Assembly (NCBI GenBank): GCA_009841145.1
Contig: VXMJ01000056.1
Location: 1 to 34,259, forward strand
Length of the DNA: 34,259 nucleotides
Direction of reading: 5' to 3'
From: Caldilineaceae bacterium SB0661_bin_34
GTDB taxonomy: Bacteria > Chloroflexota > Anaerolineae > Caldilineales > Caldilineaceae
Below, piece after piece: positions 1-8,435 of this stretch; the first letter of the stretch is position 1, and the number at the start of each line of letters is the position of its first letter. The position numbers were made by a program, and so were the translations under genes. Under the pieces are notes generated by a model. That model had not been told where the DNA came from, searched no databases, and was given only the letters and a program-made list of their open reading frames with translations.

Positions 1-444
1 CTAACCAAGCTGCCTGCCGACACTCAAGTAATCCAGGCATGATGGATTGGTATAAGTGGCAGGGAATGAACACTGAAGCGGCTACCCTGTCGGGTCCGTT
101 GTTGGTTCTTCCAGACGGGGTCCGGTAGAACTGAGCGCAGACCGGAAGGCAAGCTCAGCGTGGAATGCCACTCTGGATCACTACGAAAATCCATCTCTGT
201 GTCCACAACTTAGCTCTGTCCCTGCTCTGCCAAGTGGAACTACTGGCCGTGTGCAGGTAACAGAACAGGCACAATGGCGACAGATTGCAAGCGCACCTGC
301 TCTGAATCTGAAGGACCTGTATCGCTACAATCCTGACTGCCAATCCCAATCCGGCTGCTTCAAGCCGCGAATCATGGAAACACAAGCTAAGTTCGTCCCT
401 GTTCCATGACCGATTGAGGCATGCTTCAGGCCGATCCAACAGTG
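1..444. other. gene-free left edge
   Basis: I see no convincing coding region, RNA gene or repeat here. The open frames on the minus strand have compositions unlike proteins (Cys-, Ser- and Trp-rich, no recognisable motif). The stretch lies downstream of the minus-strand MNT-HEPN gene. It could be decayed sequence. Confidence 0.5.
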
Positions 445-1161
445 TCATTGAGGCTCTACACGTGATCGAAAATGCACTACGTCATGCCTAACGCACTGCA
501 CCATGTATTCCACGTCTTCGTTCAGGTCCGGGGACTCATGGGCGGTGCCGCCGGCAAAGACAGACAGCATCTCCAGGTTGGAGATTGGAGCTAAGTCGGG
601 CACGCTAACCTGTGCGGCTTCCATCAGTTCCGGAAGCTTGTGGGTGTGTTCGTACTTGTGACCATGGATCGCAATTACGGCCTTGAGCGCGTGTTCCAGT
701 GCCCCTTGGGCATCCCGCCCCAGGAAACGATCCCAGTTGAAGGGGATCCCCGGCTGGGACATGCCTCTTTGAATGGTTTCTTCCCAAAAGAGTAGGTTGT
801 CGCGGGCATAGGCGGCCCGTTCCATGGCTTCGCGGCGAAGCGATTCGGGGAGATGGTCGGGCGACGGCTTGGGAGGCTTGTAGCGATCGCCCATGGGCGT
901 TACTCCTTCTCGAACCGCGTGGGCAGCCACATGGTTGAGGCCGTACTGCATAAAGTCGAAATGGGCCGTGTCCAAGATCGTCACATCAACCGCAGGCGGA
1001 TCGGTGTAGACATTCCGCGCGACCTGGACTGCGGCCCGGCGGCAGGCATCGGCCACCGCGGGCGTGCGGTCGCCAACAACGAGCAGGTCGATATCGGAGC
1101 CGGGGCCGTGGTCGTCGCGGGCACGGGATCCAAAGAGCAGTACGCGGGCCACCCCGGGCAC
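445..1161 (-). CDS. fused MNT nucleotidyltransferase-HEPN protein
   Basis: A 238-residue protein with an N-terminal minimal nucleotidyltransferase domain and a C-terminal HEPN domain. The MNT signature GSRARDDHGPGSDIDLLV is at residues 11-28 (Gly-Ser, then Asp23-x-Asp25), with a likely third metal ligand at Asp59. The HEPN part (about 105-235) carries the typical helix ALEHALKAVIAIHG followed by HKLPELMEAA, and near its end Arg225 and His230 form an RX4H motif like that of HEPN RNases. Separate MNT and HEPN proteins form antitoxin-toxin pairs in which MNT (AMP/nucleotidyl transfer) neutralises the HEPN RNase; fused versions are also known, often of unknown function. The start is GTG at 1161, only seven codons after an in-frame TAG, so the usual first helix before the GSR motif is missing. 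The gene may be N-terminally truncated or frameshifted. Confidence 0.8.
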   Translation of the reverse strand: MPGVARVLLFGSRARDDHGPGSDIDLLVVGDRTPAVADACRRAAVQVARNVYTDPPAVDVTILDTAHFDFMQYGLNHVAAHAVREGVTPMGDRYKPPKPSPDHLPESLRREAMERAAYARDNLLFWEETIQRGMSQPGIPFNWDRFLGRDAQGALEHALKAVIAIHGHKYEHTHKLPELMEAAQVSVPDLAPISNLEMLSVFAGGTAHESPDLNEDVEYMVQCVRHDVVHFRSRVEPQ

Positions 1162-1970
1162 CTGTGCTGTGGCAGCCGCAACCTACCGGGCACGCGGATC
1201 ATGGCGCACATCACGGCCAGGTTTGGACTCAACGGTCCGAGTGGCTGAAAACAACGCCATCGGGGAGTGCTTATCGCCGGGAGGCGGGCGCAGTTTCACG
1301 GACATGCATTCACATGCGGAGCGAGACATCGGCACAAGACCGGTGCCGGGAAGGGCCGTAGCGCGGATTGTACAACCCCCGCCAACCGGATTCTGAGGGG
1401 CCGGGCAAGAGACGGTGCATGGCGTTGCGCAGCGTGTGGCGGGATATGGCGGGGGCTCAGTGAAAGAACAACGTAGCCGCGAGGATAATCCGCAGGTTCA
1501 ACGGCTACTTGCTTCCTCATGTCCATACCCCTTACCCACACGACATGACAACTGAACCTGCTCAATGGGTCATGCCAAGGGGTGGGAACTGTGCCAATTG
1601 ACAAACCCGAACCGGATTGTTGTGGAGCTGCCCCCACCATGTTCAGGGCGATCCGGCACCGCATGGCCGGCACCGCGGCCCTGGCGCATGCGGCCATTGC
1701 CCTTCCGGAACTGCATATCCGGGAGCAGTACAAGCGATTGCCGCACCCGGAGACTCCCGCCAGTGTCCACTCAAACAGAGTCACTATCCAACATCCGTGA
1801 GGCGAGAATGTCACAGGCGGTCTCTTGCTCGCTCCCGGTATAGCCTGTCACCAATGCCCTCAACTTAGGATTTAAGCGCCGTGGCCATGCCCCATGCAGT
1901 CACAAGCCTGCGTGAAAGGGCCTGCTAGAATTCGCGGCCCGCTTGACGGCATACGGAAGATCGGCAGTCG
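1162..1970. other. gene-free stretch between divergent genes
   Basis: About 0.8 kb separating the minus-strand MNT-HEPN gene from the plus-strand AAA/PDDEXK gene. Open frames on both strands are low-quality (Arg-, Cys- and Pro-rich) and show no known motif. Promoters for both flanking genes should lie here, but I cannot point to convincing -35/-10 pairs. It may contain eroded gene remnants that I cannot identify. Confidence 0.4.
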
Positions 1971-3776
1971 ATGAACCATCTCCCCGCCCTGCATGCCAGC
2001 GAAGCGTCCTTTGTCGCCATTCGCTGGGTCGGGGGCCTCTACGTCGACAAGACCGGCTTCTTCCGGCACCTGCTGGCCACGATGCCATCCCGTTTCGACA
2101 CGGGCGCCCCACCCCTGCTGGCCCACCGCCACCAGTTTCTGGCGCGTCCGCGCCGCTTCGGCAAGACGCTGCTGGTCAACATGCTCGAAGCGTGGTTCCA
2201 AGGGTTGCCGCCGGACCACGACACCAACCTCGAGGGCCCGACCGCGGACCTGGACCGCATGCCCGCAGGCTGGACCAGTCCACCCTGGCTGTGGGAGGGT
2301 TTGGAAGCGGAAGATCTGCATGGCAGCCATGGCTGGCACCCCGTAATCCGGCTGGACCTGTCCCGGGCCTCGGCCCCCACGCCTGCCGACACCCGCAGTG
2401 CCCTGCAGGCCTATTTGTGGCAGGTGGTGGGTCTTTGGAATCGACGCGGTCTGATCTGGGACGCGGACGCGCCGGGAACGCCGGGGGCGCATGCCCCCCC
2501 GGCCGCTATGCTGACCGCCCTGATCCAAGGGCTGGCTAACGCCTACGGCCGCCGCCCCGTGGTCTTGGTGGACGAGTACGACGCGCCTATTGTCAACCAC
2601 ATTGGGACCGACCGTCCCTTGGAGGCTGCGGTCGAGGAACTACGCGACTTTTTCCGCGTACTGAAGGATGACGAAGGGTGGCTCTACGGAGCCTTCGTGA
2701 CCGGCATCACACGCTTTGCACGCTCCCACCTGTTCTCGGCGGCCAACAATTTCCTCGACATTTCCGATCTGCCCCGGTATGGTGCGCTCTGCGGGTTCAC
2801 GGAGGACGAGGTGGCTCTGCACTTGGCACCCCACCGGGATGAACTGGAACGCCTGGAGCCGCGGTTCCGAGGACAGAACATGCTGGATGCGTGGCGGGAA
2901 CAGTACAACGGCTACTGCTTCGCGCCCCATCCCGGCACACCCCGCGTCTACAACCCGTTCACCCTGATCCGCGGCCTGGAATACACACTCGAAAACGAGG
3001 CCCTGCGCGCCCTGGCCGCGGTGGGCCGCTGGCCTGCCGCCTGGAGCGAGTCGGGGCATCCCGGCCTCATCGCACGGCTGGCCACGGACACGCACCAGAC
3101 CCTGTCCGCGACGGACGGGCGGGAACCGCGGCCTTCTCCGGGTCTGGCGGATCTGAACCGACCCGATCCGATCCTCCTCATGCTGGAGACTGGCTACTAC
3201 ACTTGGCACGGTGGTACGGACAGCGAATCGGCATACCTCGACTTCCCCAACCGCGAAGTTGCCGAATCATGGACCTACGACATTCTGGGGTTGGGAGAAC
3301 TTGCCCCCGAACGGGACGGCCGCGTGCTCGCCGAACTGCGAACGCACCTGAAGCGGGGTGACGTTCCGAGCTTCGCCGCGCGCCTGGAAACCTTTGTATT
3401 CGGCTTCGCCCACGAAAACCTGCAGGGCGAGGCCAGCTTCCGCGTGCTGATGCAGGCCCTGTTCCGACTAATGGAACTGCCGGCACAGGCGGAGCCCTCC
3501 AACTGGGGCGGACGCGCCGACCACTTGGTGCGTGTCGGAGATCGCGTTTACATTTTCGAGGTGAAATTCAACCGCTCCGTCCATGAGGCCCTTCGCCAAA
3601 TTCGGGATCGGGGCTACGGACGTGAACACCAAGACACGGACCGGGAGGTGATCGCGGTCGGACTCGCCTTCCACCGCACGCCGGGAAGCCCTCCCCGCCT
3701 GGAATGCCGGACCAGCAACTTGGCAACCTTGAACGCAGGGGAGAGGAACCCGGAAACCGCGCCGCTGCGGGAATAG
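1971..3776 (+). CDS. AAA-ATPase-like / PD-(D/E)XK nuclease family protein
   Basis: A 601-residue protein of the AAA-ATPase-like (PF09820) plus PDDEXK_9 (PF08011) family. The N-terminus has the hallmark YVDKTGF (24-30), a Walker A-like RPRRFGKT (59-66) and a Walker B-like VVLVDEYDAP (197-206), followed by GAFVTGITRFARS (240-252). The C-terminus has a PD-(D/E)XK nuclease core: Asp517 in GGRADHLV, then IFEVKF with Glu530 and Lys532, and a following helix ALRQIRDRGYG. Length is normal for the family. These proteins occur in many copies in some bacteria and are suspected of roles in mobile-element or defence biology, but the function is not established. It stands alone, with no obvious operon partner. 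No strong Shine-Dalgarno precedes the ATG, though the N-terminus reads plausibly from it. Confidence 0.88.
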   Translation: MNHLPALHASEASFVAIRWVGGLYVDKTGFFRHLLATMPSRFDTGAPPLLAHRHQFLARPRRFGKTLLVNMLEAWFQGLPPDHDTNLEGPTADLDRMPAGWTSPPWLWEGLEAEDLHGSHGWHPVIRLDLSRASAPTPADTRSALQAYLWQVVGLWNRRGLIWDADAPGTPGAHAPPAAMLTALIQGLANAYGRRPVVLVDEYDAPIVNHIGTDRPLEAAVEELRDFFRVLKDDEGWLYGAFVTGITRFARSHLFSAANNFLDISDLPRYGALCGFTEDEVALHLAPHRDELERLEPRFRGQNMLDAWREQYNGYCFAPHPGTPRVYNPFTLIRGLEYTLENEALRALAAVGRWPAAWSESGHPGLIARLATDTHQTLSATDGREPRPSPGLADLNRPDPILLMLETGYYTWHGGTDSESAYLDFPNREVAESWTYDILGLGELAPERDGRVLAELRTHLKRGDVPSFAARLETFVFGFAHENLQGEASFRVLMQALFRLMELPAQAEPSNWGGRADHLVRVGDRVYIFEVKFNRSVHEALRQIRDRGYGREHQDTDREVIAVGLAFHRTPGSPPRLECRTSNLATLNAGERNPETAPLRE

Positions 3777-3904
3777 TGCCGCTCGTCCGCTACGGTGCCG
3801 GGTAACGGCAACGAACCTTCAAGAGGCTTCCCGCGGGCGGCGCGTTCCGCGGCAATGTGGCCCCGGGCCGGTTGTTCCAGGAAGCACTGCACGTCTGCGG
3901 TACA

Positions 3905-4930
3905 TCAAAGTATGAAATCCGCCATCCGCAGCGAATACCCGCGTATCTGCCCCTTCGGTGCATCATCGAGGACGTAGTTGGCAATATAAATCTCACCATC
4001 GTCAAACTGCACCCAGCCTGAGTACCCGGTATCGCTCTCAGCAGAGCGATCAAAGTCGATGGGAAGGATGCGGGTCTGTGCATCGTCGCGGGTAGGTGCC
4101 AACGCCGACTCCGCGTCGGTCAAGGCAGCGAAGAAGTTCTGATGCCCGCCGAAGAAGCCGCGCCTGCCGCCTTGAATGAAGCGGTGCGTGATCATGATTT
4201 GTCCGTTCTGCAGCCAGCCGGCAACGGGACGATGACAGGCCGGCAAGGGAAATTTGATTAACTCACCCCAAGTTTCGCCGTTATCGCGGGAGATGGCCTT
4301 GAAGCAGTCCCAGCCCTGGAAGGAGTTCTCGCGCATGAAGGCAACCAACACCTGATCGTCACAGGGCAGAATTGACACCTCGCATAGGTTCAGTCCTTCC
4401 TGTCGTCCGACAACCACCGGCTCGGACCAGGTTGTCCCCTGATCGTCCGAGTACCACAGCCGCTGCACCAGGTACCCAAAACTGGCCTCCCTGTCGTGGC
4501 AGGACAGGATCCAGCGGCCCGAATCAAGTTCAAGCAGTTTGTCCGGCACGATGCCGTGGGCGGGAGTTTCGACGGGCTCACTCCAGGTCTGGCCTTCATC
4601 CCCGCTGAAGTACAGCAGTACGCGGCCCCCGCTTTCGCCGCGGTCGTATATCTTGTCAACGATGATCACATAGCGGCCGTCGCTCAAACGCATGATGCGA
4701 CCACAGTTGTAGTAGGGCAACCCTTGCGTACCGTCGGTCAGAGGGCGTTTGGGGGTCCAGGTTCGACCTCGATCATCGGACTCGGTCAGCATGATGCGCG
4801 TGTAGGACCGATCATGATGATGCGTACACTCCGCGAAGACACAGAGCAGTCTGCCCGAAGGGGTCAGGACCACATCGGGCCAGGCTTCATAGATGGCATC
4901 GTCCCGACTAATGGTGAACTGCTGGATCAT
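3905..4930 (-). CDS. sialidase-fold (BNR/Asp-box) exo-glycosidase-like protein
   Basis: A 341-residue six-bladed beta-propeller protein of the sialidase/neuraminidase superfamily. Four Asp-box motifs of the form S-x-D-x-G-x-T-W are visible at about residues 51-58 (SDDRGRTW), 109-116 (SGDEGQTW), 161-168 (SDDQGTTW) and 214-221 (SRDNGETW). There is no signal peptide, so a cytoplasmic location is likely. I chose the ATG at 4930 because GGAG lies 7 bases upstream; the open frame continues to 4996 without a better start. The exact substrate is unclear: Asp-boxes define the fold, not sialic acid specificity. The nearby sugar importers and AGE-family epimerase make a role in glycan or amino-sugar breakdown plausible, but that is inference. 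Confidence 0.82.
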   Translation of the reverse strand: MIQQFTISRDDAIYEAWPDVVLTPSGRLLCVFAECTHHHDRSYTRIMLTESDDRGRTWTPKRPLTDGTQGLPYYNCGRIMRLSDGRYVIIVDKIYDRGESGGRVLLYFSGDEGQTWSEPVETPAHGIVPDKLLELDSGRWILSCHDREASFGYLVQRLWYSDDQGTTWSEPVVVGRQEGLNLCEVSILPCDDQVLVAFMRENSFQGWDCFKAISRDNGETWGELIKFPLPACHRPVAGWLQNGQIMITHRFIQGGRRGFFGGHQNFFAALTDAESALAPTRDDAQTRILPIDFDRSAESDTGYSGWVQFDDGEIYIANYVLDDAPKGQIRGYSLRMADFIL

Positions 4931-5060
4931 GGTTGAGCTCCGTAAGCTGATGTGTCCATGGATATTCCCGGTCAACCGACAGGCCTGACGCGGCATCCAA
5001 ACTTGGTTGCCGTCCGAGCTGCGAACATCAGAGCATGACTTTCAACACAGCTGTAGACAG

Positions 5061-5350
5061 TTACAAGCCAGGCTGTGGCTCGTAGCGGTCGACCTCGATT
5101 TCCTGCTCCCGCGCCTGAGCCTGAGCGACATCATAGGCCGCCTGCAGATGTATCCAGGATTCCGTTGTTGAGCCGCAGGCCTTGGCCAGACGAATCGCCA
5201 TGTCGCCGGAAATCCGCGCACGGCCGTTGACCAAGTTCGAGAGGGCCTGACGGCTCACGCCCAAAACCCGTGCGCCTTCGGTGACACTGAGCCAAGCGGT
5301 TCCAGGCAGGACACCCGAACCACCTTTCCGGGGTGCAGCGGGTTGTTCAT
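5061..5350 (-). pseudogene. higA: higA-type antitoxin broken by a 1-base deletion
   Basis: HigA-family XRE helix-turn-helix antitoxin read in two frames. From the ATG at 5350 the frame gives MNNPLHPGKVV...CLEPLG, the classic HigA N-terminus. It then loses register, and the neighbouring frame continues with LSVTEGARVLGVSRQALSNL, NGRARISGDMAIRLAKACG and WIHLQAAYD down to 5061. Restoring one base in the GAGCC run at about 5291 (GAGGCC expected) would give the canonical join EPLG-LSVTEGARVLG. The helix-turn-helix and C-terminal half are otherwise well preserved. Either the gene is recently inactivated or this is a sequencing indel. The adjacent toxin region also looks degraded, which favours real decay. 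Confidence 0.75.
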
Positions 5351-5560
5351 CGGCGGTGCAGTCGAAGGTGGACCGCCTGCGGGCGGACCGAATCCAGAAG
5401 GTGTTGCAGAGGACGCCCACCCCTCCATCGGGCGGCACAACCCGTCCGAGGCCGGAAAGTCCAGTGGGGCTGTTTCCACCAGATCACCGAGAGGATTCTG
5501 CCGGACAGGTCGGCGGGCTCAGGGTTCTCACGCGGACGGCGGAGAAGGAAGAAGCAGATG
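5351..5560 (-). pseudogene. possible decayed higB toxin remnant
   Basis: Immediately upstream of the broken higA, where higB normally lies, the minus strand gives fragments that loosely resemble HigB/RelE-like toxin segments in different frames: PADLSGRILSVI (compare the family's arginine-rich RILSVL region) and LDFPASDGLCRPMEGW (compare the DFPG...LHPLKG region). No frame is open across the whole segment. The match is weak and by eye only. It could also be coincidental non-coding sequence. Confidence 0.3.
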
Positions 5561-5575
5561 AGGGTGGAACTACCG

Positions 5576-5947
5576 CTACTCCCTGGCCTGGATGACGACG
5601 CGCCCACCGACCTCGACCTCGACGTACAAGCTGTGACTGTCCAGCAGTCGCATACCCATGAGGGGTGTGACATCGGACACATGAGCATAGACGCGCCTCG
5701 GTTGGCCGTCCCAGAGAACCGTGGCGTCGTGGAGGCTGAACGTCGCTAGGCTACCGTCAGCCAGCATCGCCGATTCGTTGGTTAGAAACGGCAGCCCTAG
5801 TTCCGTCACCAATGCCGGTGGCAGCGACAAAAACCCAGTGAAACCGGTGTCTATCACGGCCTCGATCTGACTAGTCAGACCAGACGGGCCTTGCACGGTG
5901 AGGGATATGACGGCTTCATAGGATGCATTGACCGCCCCCAGAATCAC
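5576..5947 (-). CDS. retropepsin-like clan AA aspartic protease
   Basis: A 123-residue single-domain aspartic protease-like protein. The catalytic signature is AVIDTGFTGFLSLP, with Asp-Thr-Gly at residues 33-35 of the chosen start. Near the C-terminus, LMGMRLLDSH supplies the hydrophobic-hydrophobic-Gly element of the retropepsin fold. Like retroviral protease, such proteins are expected to act as dimers. The GTG start at 5947 is favoured over the longer frame from 6034 because it overlaps the stop of the upstream gene as GTGA, with a GGGGAA Shine-Dalgarno-like stretch before it, indicating translational coupling. Physiological substrates of these small bacterial proteins are unknown. Its fixed partner is the small protein just upstream. 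Confidence 0.82.
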   Translation of the reverse strand: MILGAVNASYEAVISLTVQGPSGLTSQIEAVIDTGFTGFLSLPPALVTELGLPFLTNESAMLADGSLATFSLHDATVLWDGQPRRVYAHVSDVTPLMGMRLLDSHSLYVEVEVGGRVVIQARE

Positions 5948-6258
5948 CGGGCGTTCCCCAAAGACCCGCTGCCGAATTTGTGCACCGCCCGGCAGCCAAC
6001 CCGCAGGGACCAGACATCGATTGCCTCGGGACACTGCGCCCGCAGACGATCCACCGCATCGAGAATATCATCTCCGACAGCCCAAGTGCCGCTATCTACG
6101 TCAATGGAGACGATCTCCCCGTGGTGATCCGCTTCGACTCGCGCCCGGATGTCCCGTTCATATATCTCGTCACCCAAGCGGGCGATCTCATCCGACGGAC
6201 GGGTTGGCGCGACGGGCCTGGACATTGGCGTGGACGCCGGAGTGTCTACATCTCTCAT
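5944..6258 (-). CDS. small partner protein of the aspartic protease
   Basis: A 104-residue protein whose stop overlaps the protease start by four bases (GTGA). It has a disordered Pro/Ser/Thr-rich N-terminus, then a compact conserved-looking part: SDEIARLGDEIYERDIR, EADHHGEIVSIDV, WAVGDDILDAVDRL and a C-terminal segment VWSLRVGCRAVHKFG. From memory, similar small proteins often sit directly upstream of clan AA aspartic proteases; no biochemical function is known to me. The ATG at 6258 is chosen because GAAGGGGG lies a few bases upstream; an in-frame ATG at 6285 is an alternative. It could be a chaperone, inhibitor or substrate of the protease, or an antitoxin-like partner. None of these can be shown here. 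Confidence 0.75.
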   Translation of the reverse strand: MRDVDTPASTPMSRPVAPTRPSDEIARLGDEIYERDIRARVEADHHGEIVSIDVDSGTWAVGDDILDAVDRLRAQCPEAIDVWSLRVGCRAVHKFGSGSLGNAR

Positions 6259-6277
6259 GCATCCCCCTTCTATGGAC

Positions 6278-6336
6278 GTACTCATTTTACTGCTTCAAGA
6301 CAGTCTCCGACTGAGCGATTGCATCCAAATGAGTAC
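6278..6336. repeat. 10-bp inverted repeat upstream of the protease pair
   Basis: GTACTCATTT at 6278-6287 is repeated in inverse orientation as AAATGAGTAC at 6327-6336, with 39 bases between the arms. It lies just upstream of the small-protein start at 6258 on the minus strand, in the gap before the permease stop at 6434. It could be an operator or a fold in the leader RNA; nothing identifies a regulator. Confidence 0.45.
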
Positions 6337-6433
6337 TGTTTCAATGATTGTTGGCAGGTATGTATTCCGAACGATCCGCCAAACCGTGCCAACGAGGTTC
6401 GTATTGGTTCGGCGTCCATCTGCCCAGAGGACC

Positions 6434-7312
6434 TCACCCCTTCAGCCCCGTCAACGCCACCCCGGCGATGATGTAGCGCTGAAACACGAGGAAGACACAG
6501 AGCAGGGGTACGCTGGCCAAGCTGGCAGCCGTCATGATCTTCTCCCACTCGGTGGTCGACTCGCCCCGGAAGAAGGACAACCCCACGGGCAGCGTGTAGT
6601 ACGCCCGTTCGCTGGCCACAATCAGGGGCCAGAGGTAGGCGTTCCAGTTGCCGATGAAGTTGAAGATGGCCAGAGCCGCCATGGCGGCCAGGGTCAGCGG
6701 CACGCCAATCTTGGCCCAGATGCCGATCTCGCTCATGCCGTCCATGCGGGCGGCGTCCAGCAGGTCGTTGGGCACGCCGTTGAAGAACTGGCGCATCAGG
6801 AACACGCCGGCGGCCGTGATGACCCCGGGAAAGGCGATGCCCCAGTACTGGGCCAGCCCCGTGTTCCAGCTCCAGCGCACGCTCATGTCGAACCACGGGA
6901 TGATCAGCATCTCGGTGGGCACCATCAGCGTGGCCAGCATGCCGAGGAAGATCAGGTTCTTGCCGGGGAACTCGAACTTGCACAGTGTGTAGCCGACCAG
7001 CGAGTCGAAGAGCACCACGCAGGTTGTGGAGAACAGGGCCACCACAATGCTGTTGAAGTACCAGCGCGTGAAGTTCGAGGTGGTCAGCACACGCTCGTAG
7101 TTGGCCAAGGTGGGCGATTTGGGCAACCACGCAAACTCCACCAGTTCCGGGGCCGGCTTGAAGCTGGTAATCAGCATCCATAGGAAGGGCGTGACCATCA
7201 TCAGGGCGCCCACCGACAGAAGGGCGTAGGTTGCCCCCTGGATGCCCCAACGACCCAACCGTCCGGAACCCGAAGCGGCCAGGGTGCCGCCCGACGAAGC
7301 CAGCGTTGACAT
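6434..7312 (-). CDS. sugar ABC transporter permease, MalG type
   Basis: A 292-residue inner-membrane subunit of a CUT1-type carbohydrate importer. About six hydrophobic helices are visible, starting near residue 25 (YALLSVGALMMVTPFLWMLI). The EAA loop that docks the ATPase is present as LLDAARMDGMSEIGIWAKIG followed by VPL. The C-terminus VALTGLKG is typical of MalG-like permeases. It is the last gene of the operon amidohydrolase - binding protein - permease - permease, separated from the preceding permease by a 139-base gap. It should pair with the 7452-8357 permease to form the channel. The substrate is unknown. Confidence 0.9.
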   Translation of the reverse strand: MSTLASSGGTLAASGSGRLGRWGIQGATYALLSVGALMMVTPFLWMLITSFKPAPELVEFAWLPKSPTLANYERVLTTSNFTRWYFNSIVVALFSTTCVVLFDSLVGYTLCKFEFPGKNLIFLGMLATLMVPTEMLIIPWFDMSVRWSWNTGLAQYWGIAFPGVITAAGVFLMRQFFNGVPNDLLDAARMDGMSEIGIWAKIGVPLTLAAMAALAIFNFIGNWNAYLWPLIVASERAYYTLPVGLSFFRGESTTEWEKIMTAASLASVPLLCVFLVFQRYIIAGVALTGLKG

Positions 7313-7451
7313 GTCGCTACGTCACCCAACCACCCGGCAGACGGTGTACACCCGAAGATTCATCGGCAACCGCCTCGGGCAACATCCCTGCCCATCGGCC
7401 TTGGCCGGCATCGCCCCGGGAATACATGTAGGCCACGGCACATCCCCGTCT

Positions 7452-8357
7452 TCAGTACTCGAACCGCCGCGTAAGGAACCGCAGCTGTACCACCGTGATC
7501 AACAGGATCACGAAGAACAGCACGACGGTCAGGGCTGCCGCATAACCCATGTCATAACTGGAGAATCCCTTCCGGTATACCTCCAATACGACGGTGGTCG
7601 TGCTCTTCAGCGGTCCCCCTGTGCCCTGGGGGCTCATGTTCTGCACCAGGGCAAAGAGCCGCAGGAATGAGATGGTGGAGAGGACCGTGAGATAGACGAT
7701 GACGGGGTTGAGCAGGGGCAGCGTAATGTGCCGGAACAGCCGCGCGCCGGCGGCACCGTCGATGCGCGCCGCCTCGTAGTACGTGGCGGGGATCTGCTTG
7801 ATGCCGGCCAGATAGATGATCACCGAGTAGCCCAGAGTCTGCCAGACCGCCACCGCGACAATCGAAGCCAGCGCCTGGTCGGGGCTCTTGGTGAAGGGCT
7901 GCTCCGGAATGCGCAGGATGTCGAACACCTGCGCCAGCAGGCCGGTCTGGGGCAGGTACAGCCAGTTCCAGACGAAGGCCACTGCCACAGCCGATGTTAC
8001 GTAGGGAGCGAAGTAGGCGACCCGGAACAGGGTGGAGAGCACCCGGATGCGATCCAGCAGCAGGGCCACGGCCAGGGCCAGTACCATCTGGGCCGGCACC
8101 CCGTAGAGGACATAGCCAAGCGTATTGGTGAACGCAGCCCGAACGTCGCTGCGGGGTTTCCACATATCATCCCAGATGGCCGCGTAATTCTCCAGGCCCA
8201 CCCAGGGACCGGAACCCTTAAAGGTGTTCCAGTCGCGCATGGCAATGTTGAAGGACAGCAATGCCGGATACCAGCGAATGATGACGAAGAACACCAAGGC
8301 AACGCTGAGGAACGCGTAGGCCCACAGTACCTGCCGCTGTCGCAGCGTCAGTCTCAT
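7452..8357 (-). CDS. sugar ABC transporter permease, MalF type
   Basis: A 301-residue membrane protein of the binding-protein-dependent CUT1 permease family. The first helix is at about 10-30 (WAYAFLSVALVFFVIIRW), and the EAA loop reads YYEAARIDGAAGARLFRHIT followed by LPLLNP. The segment NTLGYVLYGVPAQMVLALAV marks the typical permease domain entry. It lies 78 bases downstream of its cognate binding-protein gene, with a strong hairpin between them, and 139 bases upstream of the second permease. Together with that subunit it forms the transmembrane channel; an ATPase must come from elsewhere. Confidence 0.9.
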   Translation of the reverse strand: MRLTLRQRQVLWAYAFLSVALVFFVIIRWYPALLSFNIAMRDWNTFKGSGPWVGLENYAAIWDDMWKPRSDVRAAFTNTLGYVLYGVPAQMVLALAVALLLDRIRVLSTLFRVAYFAPYVTSAVAVAFVWNWLYLPQTGLLAQVFDILRIPEQPFTKSPDQALASIVAVAVWQTLGYSVIIYLAGIKQIPATYYEAARIDGAAGARLFRHITLPLLNPVIVYLTVLSTISFLRLFALVQNMSPQGTGGPLKSTTTVVLEVYRKGFSSYDMGYAAALTVVLFFVILLITVVQLRFLTRRFEY

Positions 8358-8379
8358 GGTTCCTCGTTTCCAGTCGGGG

Positions 8380-8410
8380 AGGGACGGGACACAGGTTGCG
8401 TCCCGTCCCT
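8380..8410 (-). promoter_or_regulatory. intercistronic hairpin, binding protein to permease
   Basis: A perfect 11-bp inverted repeat (AGGGACGGGAC at 8380-8390, GTCCCGTCCCT at 8400-8410) with a 9-base loop lies in the 78-base gap between the binding-protein stop and the first permease. No T-run follows, so it is less likely to be a full terminator. As in malE-malF, such a structure could stabilise the upstream mRNA and lower permease expression relative to the binding protein. Confidence 0.65.
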
Positions 8411-8435
8411 GTACCTCCCAAAGGGATCGATTCCG

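Noticed and set aside
1296-1814. A minus-strand 172-codon open frame in the gene-free stretch
   Set aside because: Composition rich in Cys, Arg and Pro with no motif, no Shine-Dalgarno and no plausible neighbour; treated as non-coding.
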